64,000 bases of DNA from Xiphias gladius (Eukaryota > Chordata > Actinopteri > Istiophoriformes > Xiphiidae). The position numbers and the translations under genes were made by a program. Under the pieces are notes generated by a model, which was given only the letters and a program-made list of their open reading frames with translations, was not told the DNA's origin and searched no databases. The first letter of the stretch is position 1. The number at the start of each line of letters is the position of its first letter. Shown piece after piece: positions 1-21,003 of the stretch. The stretch covers positions 10,307,213 to 10,371,212 of the forward strand of contig NC_053408.1 in NCBI RefSeq assembly GCF_016859285.1. Direction: 5' to 3'.

Positions 1-680
1 GGACTAGGTTCTATGATATTAAATTAAAAATATGTTAGATAAAGATACATTATGCCCATCCTCAAAATACTGTGTTTTTAGTGGCTAGGGAGAATCATTA
101 ACTATGCTGACCCTTGACCACAGATACATTAAGCGTTTGGTAGCTTTATCAAATAAAATTGATAAAAAGTAAGTACATTTTGGTTGAGACAATAAAGAAT
201 ATTTTGTAGTCCTCCTCTCTGATGAACATTTTATGGTTGAAAAAAAGAAATAAATAACCAAGCACTTCAGTTTTCTTTGATACATGTATGACAACAATTG
301 TGTTTATTTTCTCTTAAAGAAAGTAATCTTAGTTAATTCCCAATGAATGTATTATTTTGGAGTGTATTATGATCACCACGTAATACCTCCTGCAGGAGCC
401 TATTAGGGTGACTTCCCTAACTCATGTAATGTCATATCATAAACTGAGGTAGTATTTAAAAAGAAAAAAAAAAAAAAAGAAAAAATGTAAACTCTTAGTG
501 TCAATGAACAACAGTATAATCTGAACAGGAACAACTTGCTGGTTGTGCTGATAAACTGGACCATTGGTGGGGACATTAGCCATTATCTGTCCCAGATGAA
601 TGGCTGGGGAACTGCTGGTGATCAATGCAAACCATTTTGTCCAACGTTAAGGCCAAGAGGGTGTTGTGACAGTCTCTGGT
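1..680. other. aldh18a1 3'UTR and downstream flank
   Basis: No gene recognised beyond the likely 3'UTR. There is an A-rich run at about 462-485. The short ORFs here have no recognisable content. Confidence 0.5.
303..308 (-). terminator. Candidate aldh18a1 polyadenylation signal
   Basis: TTTATT on the plus strand reads AATAAA on the minus strand, about 375 bp past the stop. Its position fits a short 3'UTR, but the flank is A/T-rich and other variants are possible. Confidence 0.4.
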
Positions 681-11634
<10,954 letters not shown>

Positions 11635-11686
11635 GGTCAGTTTAGAAGCCTTTGCTGTCACGGGGACACATACAGAGAGTGAGACA

Positions 11687-11687
<1 letters not shown>

Positions 11688-11774
<87 letters not shown>
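11688..11774. repeat. (AC)n dinucleotide microsatellite, about 43 units
   Basis: Uninterrupted AC repeat of about 87 bp. On the aldh18a1 (minus) strand it is a GT repeat ending about 50 nt 5' of the start codon exon, so it lies in or next to the 5' leader intron. Confidence 0.97.
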
Positions 11775-11776
<2 letters not shown>

Positions 11777-11936
11777 GAGAGACAAACCTGCATCAAAGAC
11801 ATCCAACTGTGGTATTTGCCTGGAAAAATCAAGAGATGAGTATTGTATTCAAACTGCAACGCGTACAGTCAAAATATAATTATGCTACCGGTTCCCTGGA
11901 GGGCAAAGTAATTAAGAGGGTTTGTTCTCACTTAAC

Positions 11937-12345
11937 CTCGTGAAGTCCCAGTGTATGTCGTCCTGTGTAACGTCTTCTAGTCAGTTCCGCTCATCTCCTT
12001 GGGCCAGTTATTCCTTCATTTATCACACAAACAGTTTGCACAAGGGAGGGCTCAGTGTGTGCACGACTCCTCCCCTGACTGACAGGAGCCGCTGATGAAA
12101 TTGTCGCTGCAGCTTGCAGCGAGTCGTCGCCCCGGCGTCTGTAAGTTAAATCCCGCCACAGTAAAAAAAAAAAAAAAAAGAAAGGACCGGAAATTAGCGC
12201 CTTGCCCCTCGGGCCGCGTTGACGTTAAAGTTACAAATGTTGCTTTGCTACAGAGAAAGCCTCGTAAATTGGCGGTGAAGTGGCCGGATCTGGCGTCGGG
12301 CCGGCCGGCGAAATGCGGAAAAAGAGCGGAAGTGTCGTTCAGACG
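11937..12345 (-). promoter_or_regulatory. Putative aldh18a1 promoter and 5' non-coding exon region
   Basis: This stretch, about 300-700 bp upstream of the aldh18a1 start codon, is richer in G+C and CpG than its surroundings (for example around 12115-12140 and 12200-12310). On the minus strand ACGAG|GTTAAG at 11937/11936 is a reasonable donor for a 5'UTR exon. The start site itself is not determinable from sequence alone. Confidence 0.4.
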
Positions 12346-15300
12346 CTCGTATTTCAAAATAAAACTCGGCCTTAGGGGAGAACAGAAAAAATAAAAAAGA
12401 AAAGCTAAATGCCCCGTTTTCCCATTTTAAACCATATAACACTTTAAATTCGGAACGTTAGTAATAACAGCAGTTATTAGTTAGTAGTTAGCTAAAAATG
12501 ACAAGATATTATTAGTATCAAATGATTAGGAGAAGAATAATAACAACAATAACTTGAAATTTCAACGGTTTGGGTCATTTTACGTTGCCCTCCTCTCTCT
12601 CTCTAATGTTAGGGGTCTTCTTTTACCTCTCAGGTCACCAAACTGTTAAATTCTCACGATTACTCAGCTGATGATCGGTTTCCCCACGTTACTATTGGGG
12701 TCTGGTGATTATTTTCAATCACTGATAGTTGGATTGACTGGTGATGGCTGAACACACTGCAGGTTGTATGCGGTCAATGGATGGACACGTTTTATACAGC
12801 CTAACTCTATACTGCAGAACGTAAAATTGTAATTAAATATAACATTTTACTCTGTACAACTAGTCCTATGTCAAAAATTATGTAACTGGTTAACATTAAC
12901 CCTTCAAACTTTTTAATTAAATTGCAATCTCTAGTTCTATAATGTAAAAAAAAAAAATCCACAATGTAAAAATAAATATTTACATTGTATGAAAATAAGA
13001 TAAATGGACGCATCTGTAGTCCGCTTGTCCTTAAACTTTACTGCAGCTACAGTATGAAACTACACTGTGTTATACTCAAACCCAACACACCATTTTGTAA
13101 AATAAAAACAATTTAAATGTGTTTGGGTTCTTGCGCATTTTAAATAGATTTCCTATAAATATTAAGTAAATATAGAGAGTTAGAATTTCCATTAGAATGT
13201 GAAATAATGCTCTCAAGGTTCGAACAGTGTTTTGCCAAACAGCATACAGTAAGTTTGCAAAGTGTACACTAGTGTGTACGTGACAGTTTAAGCGGTTAAA
13301 AGATTGTATGCATAACATAATATTCTACATTATCATCAGGCTACTTTTTACCCCGACTGTATTTTTTATAATACTCCCAAGGAAAAGTCAGATGTTTTCT
13401 GGCAGTCAGGTGAATTTTTATATGCACAATGCTTGCAACATACAAAAAGCAATGAGGTGTGGTATTTAGCATGTTGATTCCAGATTAACAAACAATATAA
13501 CAAATAGCTCATGTTTAATTAATGTCTAAAACTCCTGACTCAGGTATCATTGATTATTGTTAGCAATAACAAATTCTATATTGCTTTTCAAGAAACTAAC
13601 TCCATGTTTTACACTTTAGCAATACACAGAGACACGACAATTTGAAAACAAAGGCTTTCCATAGAGTTCTTCACTCTATTAATAACTATTCTCTAATAGG
13701 AAGACAAAGTTGTAGAACCCAACTGTCTTAATTAGTTTTTTCATTAACTTGTCACCTTTCATTTACACCATATGGTAGAAAAATCACTGCAGTAGTGTTG
13801 AAGGTTTTCTGTACTTGCACTACCATGCTGTGACAAAATGAAAAGTAACCCAGAGAAGAGTTGACTGACACTGTCGGACTCCCATTGCCCGTAGGACTAC
13901 AGATAACTAAATTGGCTCCTGTAGCTCTGGCTAAATGTGTATTATTCCATTATATCTGTCCTGTTCTTTTCTCTGTTTTCCACTTTTGCCTTTTATCTGT
14001 TTTTCTGTGTTCCTCATCCTCTCTGCTCTTTTATCTATCCATCTGACTCAGGGGGAGAAACTGACCCTTACCTTGCTCCTGGCTGGCTCCACTAATCCAC
14101 TGACTATACCTGTATGTGTTCGTGTCTGAGTGTGCCTGTGTGTAAATAAATAAATGTATTACGTGCTTATATTTTTAAATTTACACTGTTTTATTTCTCC
14201 CTGGAGTTGTATCTGCAAATGGGAAATTTGACAGCTCTTATAATCACATCAACCATAAACACTGAACGTTTGCAGACTCAGGTGTAATGTCAAAGTGAAT
14301 TTAATAGGCTATGCATTCACATTCTCCGGGGAAAGAAAACTCCTGATCCATTTTACTTCATCTGGCTCTGACTGTAATCTCCAAATATCCAACTTTTAAC
14401 AGCATTGTATGGCAGAATTCCACATCTTTCATACCTTGGCTCCCTTGGACACTGTAATATTTTACATGTCTGAAGAGGGTCAGTGTGCGTTTGTGTGTGT
14501 ATGTGTGTGTGTGTGTGTGTGTGTGCGTGTGTGCGTGTGTGCGTGTTTGGGATTCAGGTTGAGCTGCCAGGGATGAGTGAGGTGTTAAAGAGACTCCAGG
14601 GGAGAATACATTGGATTACTGCATGGCTATGTTTCGCATTGGTTTAGCTGCTGCTTTGGGAAACACTGGGAATGGATGGTAAATAAATTCAAACAGGGGA
14701 TAAAGCTCAGTGTTTTTTCGGCCCGCCCTAGTGGCTAGGGGTTTCAGAATTTAACAAGTAATTTTAATGGAACAATAAATACGATTTTTACCATTCTCTG
14801 GCACAAAATAACCACAATATTGAACATCTAAAGTAAAATGAGACGATATTTGACGTTTCTAGTCTGCTCCAACTGAATGTCACGTGAGGTACTACATTCA
14901 TGTAGTGGAGCAGATGTAAAACTGTCAAGTTTCACATGCAGTTTAAATGTAAAACATCACTAGTAAACAAAGCGCAGAAGTCTTCATTATTTCCACAAGG
15001 TTCTTTGCTTGAAGTCAACAATACGCCCTTTATGATGGGTTTTATTTTATCACCATTCCCCATCTCTCCACCACTCGATACAAACATCACCAAAGCAAAA
15101 TGGCCGAGAGAGACTGAAACAAACCTCCTTGTTTTAGAGATATACCTGTTTGTGTCTTTCAAACAGAGTTGCCTGAGACAAACCTGGTCTATCGTTTGAA
15201 TGTAAAAGGCCCTTTAGAATGATTGTGGAGATATGGAGGTCCTCTGTGGTGCGAGTGGGAGACCTGAAAGCCTTACGAGGAGTCCATTAGTAGGTCTAGT

Positions 15301-15477
15301 TTTGGAGGAAGCCCCCTGATCTGATGGTATCAGTGCCTCAGGGAAAGTGAACAGAACAAATGCTATCAGGCAGCAACACAGGCCGAAAAACAGGATCGAT
15401 ATCTCTTCCCGTGAAACTCAGAGTAGCCCAAAGCACCGACCCACACATAATGACAGAGATGCACCCGCATACACAGG
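12346..15477. other. Intergenic region between divergent aldh18a1 and pnmt
   Basis: A/T-rich, with no exon-like coding segment that I can support. A complex (TG)n/(GTGC)n microsatellite occupies about 14482-14546. The last about 130 bp before 15478 belong to the pnmt promoter. Confidence 0.5.
14482..14546. repeat. Imperfect (TG)n microsatellite
   Basis: TG repeat interrupted by A and C substitutions (GTGTGCGTGTGTGCG units). Confidence 0.9.
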
Positions 15478-15485
15478 TATATAAG
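15478..15485 (+). promoter_or_regulatory. TATA box of pnmt
   Basis: TATATAAG lies 80 bp upstream of the pnmt ATG, leaving room for a short 5'UTR of about 50 nt. A focused TATA promoter fits a tissue-restricted gene. Confidence 0.65.
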
Positions 15486-15564
15486 GCAGCTGAGGGGGCA
15501 GTCGTGCACCTGAACACTGACCACCAAACAGAAGTGTTAGGCAGAGCCACACAGCAAAGTGAGG

Positions 15565-15736
15565 ATGGAAGAGAAGGGGAAAGAGAATGGAGTAGCGGCC
15601 ATGGCAGCCTGCTACCAGAAATTTGATCCTGCAGCGTATCTGCAGTATAACTACACTCCACCACGGGCTGATTTTGAAAGGAAAGACAGCATTGTGCCAT
15701 GGAAACTGGCATGCCTCCATAGAGCTTTCACTGAAG
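15565..15736 (+). CDS. pnmt: pnmt exon 1
   Basis: Encodes the N-terminus with YQKFDPAAYLQYNYTPPR and IVPWKLACLHRAF, ending in phase 1 at GAAG|GTAAGG. Confidence 0.93.
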
Positions 15737-17899
15737 GTAAGGAGATGGGGTGATGGATCATGTAAATTTCTTTACTTTAATTTACCGGTGTTTTTTTAAA
15801 TTTTCTTAAAGAGTTAATTAGTTTCAGTAATAATATGTGTTAATTTAATTTCACACCAATACTTTTATGAGAAGGAAGTATTCGACATGCTGGATTTTAT
15901 TCATTTTTGGAACAAAACACTTTGTTTCTTCGCTGTTACCCTTTTTTCTTGCTCTACTTATAGAGGATGTCATATTCTGTAATGGATTATAAAGCCCCTT
16001 GAGGAAAATTTGTGATTTGTAATACTGGGCTTATAAATAAATTTAACTTTTAAACTTTACTACAGTCAAATAATGTGGTGAAAATTATGGCTTAACCGAT
16101 GCTAATACAGCATACCCATTGAAGTTTTCAAGTTTTCTAGATCTAAAATACATTATTATTTTCAATGTATTCTTCCTTTCCCTGATGTTAATATTGCATG
16201 CACTGGTTGTTTTTTTTTGCTGAGATTTTTATGCATTAACGTGCACACAGTAAATTCAGATCAAGTTATGTGTCTGGACTTGATGTACTAAACTACACAG
16301 TTTTAGATTTAACTATTACATGTTCACTGCTGCTCCTACTTCTCCACAGTACAAATGATCACATCCTCTAAAAACACATCTAACTTGTTCAAGATTTTTG
16401 AATAGGAGCTGTATATCTCAGCGTCTCACCTTCTGTTTTTTTTTTCTCCTCCACCTTTTCCAGGAGATGTGAGTGGTGAGCTTCTGGTGGACATTGGCTC
16501 GGGTCCTACCCTGTACCAGGTGCTGAGTGGCTGTGAGGTTTTCAACAAGGTGCTCCTCACAGACTTTCTGGAGGTCAACAGGCAGGAGCTGAGGCGCTGG
16601 CTCCAGGACGAGGAAGGCTGCAACCTGGACTGGACACCGTACCTGGAGCACGTGTGCAAGCTGGAGGGACGACGGTACAACCTCATCGCTCTCAACTGTG
16701 TCTGAAACAATCACTTAGCACGGAAGTTTCTGTAGCAATATGATCGCTGTTAGACTAGTTCCATCAGAAAACAATTTATAGGTGTATTTGCAAAGTAAAG
16801 TATGTTCTTGAAAAAAAAAACCCTCTTAATTAAATAGAGCTCCTTCCTTCTCTCCTTCTTACCTTGGGGTAACAGCCTTACTTTCTGTCTTGATTTGTTT
16901 CATGATCCTAAGGATTACTCAGTCATCTTCTTTAAAGTGTCGTAAGATCTCACGTTTCATTCTGGCCTTCTCATTTAGCAATGAGTCATCCTCCTGTTGT
17001 GTCTAATGTGACAGTAATAAAACGTGCCTCAATTTGGAAATAAGTTTAAGAAGAAGACATTAGAGAATATATTCAGAAACCAAACTTGGAAGGAATTATC
17101 TGATATTTTGGGAATAAGCTTATTACTTTCTTGCTAGGTAAATGTGAAGACTGATGCTACTTTCATATCTGTAGGCTACGGTGAATATGAAGCTACCTCT
17201 ACCACAGCTGGTAAGCTTAGCTTAGCATAGAGACTGGCAGCAGGGGCAAACAGCTAGCCTGGCTCTGTCTGTAGCTTACGAAATCCACATGCCAAGTTAA
17301 GAAAACTGGCTGCTGGCTGTAGCTTCATGTTTACCCTACAGGAATGAATGCATTATTGATCTTCTCATCAAACTCTCAGCAAGAATTTAGATGCTCTGTG
17401 GGACATCTATAATGGCTGCTTTTATTTTGTTTGGTGATTCACTGACATTGTCTCTACCAGGCCTACAGCATGGACGGAGAAAGCTGCCAAGCTACGTCAG
17501 GTCATCACGGACATCCTCCCAATTGATGTGCACCGTCCTCAGCCTCTGGCCTCTGATGCTCTTCCTTCAGTGGGGGCCGACTGTCTCGTGTCCTGCTTCT
17601 GTCTGGAGAGCGTCAGCCCTGACCTTGTTGCTTTCACCAGGGCCTTGGGCCACATTGGGAGGCTCCTGCGGCCAGGTGGCCACCTCCTGCTCATCGGAGC
17701 CCTGGGAGAGAGTTACTATTTTGGAGGGCCTGGGGTAAAGATCCCTGTGGTCCCACTGAATGAGGCCCAGGTCTGTGCTAGTTTGAAGGAGAGCGGCTTC
17801 ACCCTGATCCGGCTGGAGGTTTACACACTGCCTCAGGATATGAGGGTCGGGGTCGATGATGTGACTGGGGTGTTCTTTGTAAAGGCTAGAAAGGACTGA
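15565..17899 (+). CDS. pnmt: Phenylethanolamine N-methyltransferase, 3 coding exons
   Basis: Cytosolic SAM-dependent enzyme that methylates noradrenaline to adrenaline in chromaffin-type cells and adrenergic neurons. Exons 15565-15736, 16464-16674 and 17461-17899 join in phases 1 and 2 to 273 aa (human 282). Landmarks: AYLQYNYTPPR near residue 30; the SAM-binding VDIGSGPTLYQ; TDFLEVNRQELRRWL; then LPIDVHRPQPL, RPGGHLLLIGALGESYYFGG and GVDDVTGVFF. NYTPPR and FLEVNRQEL favour PNMT over the related NNMT/INMT enzymes. Start: the ATG at 15565 has A at -3 and G at +4; a second in-frame ATG at 15601 also has a good context. Human PNMT has the same three-exon plan. Confidence 0.95.
16464..16674 (+). 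CDS. pnmt: pnmt exon 2
   Basis: Encodes the SAM-binding loop GELLVDIGSGPTLYQVLSG and the substrate-pocket segment TDFLEVNRQEL. Acceptor ttttccag, donor CGACG|GTACAA (phase 2). Confidence 0.95.
17091..17391. mobile_element. Dispersed teleost repeat with inverted arms, in pnmt intron 2
   Basis: The centre reads AAGCTTAGCTTAGCATAGAGA, CAGCTAGCCTGGCTCTGTC, and the right side reads GGCTGCTGGCTGTAGCTTCA then CTTCTCATCAAACTCTCAGC. I recognise these strings as a very common teleost interspersed repeat. The left side (GATATTTTGGGAATAAGC, GAATATGAAGCTAC) is related to the reverse complement of the right side, so the element has degenerate inverted arms, as in a non-autonomous DNA transposon. Family name not assigned. 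Confidence 0.7.
17461..17899 (+). CDS. pnmt: pnmt exon 3 and stop
   Basis: Begins in phase 2 after tctctaccag to give RPTAWTEKAAKLRQ, then VSCFCLESVSPDL and RPGGHLLLIGAL. Ends in ARKD and TGA. A cag 8 nt downstream is ruled out by frame. Confidence 0.95.
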
Positions 17900-20874
17900 A
17901 AGATAAAGTGGGTGACAAGGCAAAGGGTAGGCTAGAAAAAGGATATTAAAGGTGAAAGTGAAGAAGTAACTATAAAGATGAAAATAATGTAGATTAAATT
18001 GAGGTAAATGCATGGTTTCACAGAGCAAACAAGTAAAATAAAAATGGGAATATTTGTGATGCTAATAATAATACCTACACATATTTGTAGTTTTTTATTT
18101 TGTTTTTTGGGTGAGAGGTTGCTTTGATTGAGATCCTCATTCATTTTACAAATATTCGAACCGACTCTCAAGAGAAAAAAAAAATTCTACGACCAAACAC
18201 GTGAGTGAAATATTTCATTTTATTCAGTTCTGTTTTATTGGTCTAGTAAATGTGTTTTCTGAGGACGCATCCCATTTGCTACCAAAGCAGCTATTAGAAA
18301 ACGTAATTGCACATTGCCTCCTGCAGTTCATACACGGAAACTACAGCATAAAGAATGTAATGCTTCAGTTTTGCTCTTCGCATATCATATAACATCTTAA
18401 CATAACAGTTTTCAAGCTGTTTATAAACAGTATATTTTGATATACTATATACTTTTTTTTGATTAACTGTTATTCAGTTAAGAGGCTGATATGTCGCCTG
18501 TTGTGTTTTGTAATATGTGATAATGTGAATAAAGAAGCAATGCTAAAGCAGTCCTTTTTTCATGATGTTTTCTTATTGCAAATTGTGTTGATATAAACTT
18601 ATTTTTGATAGAAAAATAGATGGAAGCCGAGATTGGTGAAAGCATAGTAGATTTGATCATGGGGCTAAGTATAAAAAGTGGTTTAAAAATTATCCATGAT
18701 CGCTTATGATTGCAGTTCCATGGATTAATCTTTACATTTGCTACAGGATCAGTTGTATTTAAAAGATCATCTTAGATATGAATCTGAGAATATGACTGCG
18801 TAATCAGAATTATTGAGCACTGGTCTCAGTACTCAGCCATCTTGAGTTGCTCTAGAAATACCAGTCAAGTATGCATATTATCTATATTATTGCTCATACT
18901 TCGTTGATAGATTTGATTTAGCTTAGCACTGCGAAACAGTTTATACTGTAAGTAGTGTCACTTTGGATAACGAGAAATATGCAACCAGAATTGTTTTTTC
19001 TGTGTTTTCTGACTCTGCTAATCTGAAGGGATATTAAATGTGTCTAATTAAAACTGCCTTTCTTCTTTCTTTTTGGTGATTTTATGACTTCATTGGGAGT
19101 ACTGTAACTGTGGTAAGGAACACAAATAGTCTGTGTACACCCAGATCACAAATGGATGAGAACAAGGATCAAAAAAGTGCAAAAAATTGTTCATGATCTT
19201 CATTTAATAAATCTCACCCTCTGCTGTCATTTTCTGCATTCAAACACATACACTTTGTCCAGACTACACTCCATGTGGTAACCGAAATGCCAATTCGGCA
19301 TTAATTTAATTCTTCAGAAAAACCATCACACAAACACCAGCAGGCCATTATAATTGTTTTATTAACAACCAACACAAAACATGATTTATTTACAGGGTCA
19401 TTACTGAACCTTCACGCTCATCATGAACGTATTGTTTTTGAAAATAAAGGTCTTCTTTCAGCGCCTACCTACAGTACCATCTCCGCCTTCCCACAGAGAT
19501 CATGCTTCCTAATCGGCATGTTACAAAAAGCCCATACACAATTTGAAAACAGAAAAACTTTGTGGCATTAGCATCATTAGTTGGATTAGGTTGATATGAT
19601 TTAATCTGGTCTGCGCTCAAATCATCTGTAATCCATCCTCTTTAGAATGTCCTTGATCTTGCATGTAAATGTCTACAAGGTTGAGGAAATCAAACTGACA
19701 GAGTTGTGATTTAACTTTAGAAGCAGCCCTGTATGACCCAGGTTAAGTTTTGACTGGGTTTGGCTTCGTACTCTTTTACACTGTAATATATTGTGTATCA
19801 TACTGTATGTAATTCAATATAGTGTATCTGTATACTACGCTATCCCCATTCACAATTTCTGACCACACAGTATGGGACATACCATAAAACAACAACCTTA
19901 ACACGTCCCTCAAACAGCACTGCTTCTCTGCTGCCACAACACTACACTGCCATTACACGACAGATAAAACAGAATTGTAAAATTGTACATTTGTCCAGTA
20001 TACGTATGGTCATTTCAAGCGTATATTAATGGTCCCCTTGCATCTTATGCATCTTCTGTTATTTCTGATTGTTCTTGAGATGTGTGTTTTAGCACCACTG
20101 TAGTGAAATGTCCAGTACAATGTGTGCACTTAAGTGCAAATGAAGGTAATTCTGAATCTGATTCTTCACACATGGGTAGTTTTGTGGAAAAATTGCCCAA
20201 AGAGCAAGTGTCAGAACAAATGTTGATATCTTGAATCTTGAATCCTGTTGAATCCTGTTGAACTTCAAAAAACACACTTAATTGCAAGAAAAAATGCTGT
20301 CGTTCTTGGCAGTTCTCATATTTCTTGTGCAGTGTTCCTTGGCTGATTGGAATATAGCCCTGGCTTCCTCGGCCAGCCGAGACCGGATTCCTTCACAGAG
20401 TCTCAGGTTAAACTTCTCTCATGCCTGCTCATTATCATTCGGACCTTTCTCAATGCCTGTCTGTTTTCCCCCGCTCTCTCTTTTCCACATTTAACTTTTT
20501 GTCACATGCATGCACACACTCAAAGAGCCATAAAACACACACTCATACATACACCCATACGTGGCCCACACATGTGCTGTGCAAGTCGGTTCCTCAGTAA
20601 CAATCAGTCTCCACCAGAGCAGTCTAATTTTGTCATTCTCCCTTTCCTTCCTCTCTTTCTTTGGCCTCCTCTTCGTCTCTATAGTGATGGCTGAGATCAG
20701 CACTTACAGACGAAATGTCCGACGGAGCACACTGATCCTTGAGTGGTTTGCTTTCCTCTCTTAGATCTGACAAGACAGAGATTTCAGAAGTGTAAGCAAT
20801 ATCTATATGTGGCTCAAGTGCCAGTGTAAGATAGAAAAAGGGAGTAATGTTAAAGACGCTCCTTTCCTACCCAC
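17900..20874. other. Convergent 3' flanks of pnmt and ppp1r1b
   Basis: This holds the pnmt 3'UTR and, from higher to lower coordinates, the unresolved C-terminal exon(s) and 3'UTR of ppp1r1b. stard3 and tcap, which lie between these two genes in mammals, are not visible here and the gap is too small for stard3. Confidence 0.5.
18037..18042 (+). terminator. Candidate pnmt polyadenylation signal
   Basis: AATAAA about 140 bp after the pnmt stop. A second AATAAA occurs near 18528. Confidence 0.5.
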
Positions 20875-21003
20875 CTGTAGCTGGTTCCGTCTGCTTACTA
20901 TTTTTCTCACCTTCCTCCTCCTCCTCCCCAGAAGAGGGCTCCTCTTTGTCCAGAGAAGTAATGTCTAGGGAGGCCAGGTGGGCCTGGGCCATCCTCTGGA
21001 CAG
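20875..21003 (-). CDS. ppp1r1b: ppp1r1b exon 4: acidic region, two possible donors
   Basis: Encodes [34 protein letters not shown], then NSKQTEPAT. The acceptor is tttccag at 21004. Two phase-1 donors exist: GAAG|GTGAGA ending the exon at 20911, which is the better match to consensus, and ACAG|GTGGGT ending it at 20875. They differ by 12 codons. Confidence 0.85.

Noticed and set aside
18100-20300. Search for tcap or stard3 remnants between pnmt and ppp1r1b
   Set aside because: No segment resembled telethonin or the START/MENTAL domains.
20316-20401. Minus-strand 28-codon ORF (ESGLGWPRKPG region) as the last ppp1r1b exon
   Set aside because: The phase fits, but the acceptor tract is weak and the similarity to the mammalian GELRELGYPRE segment is too slight to call.
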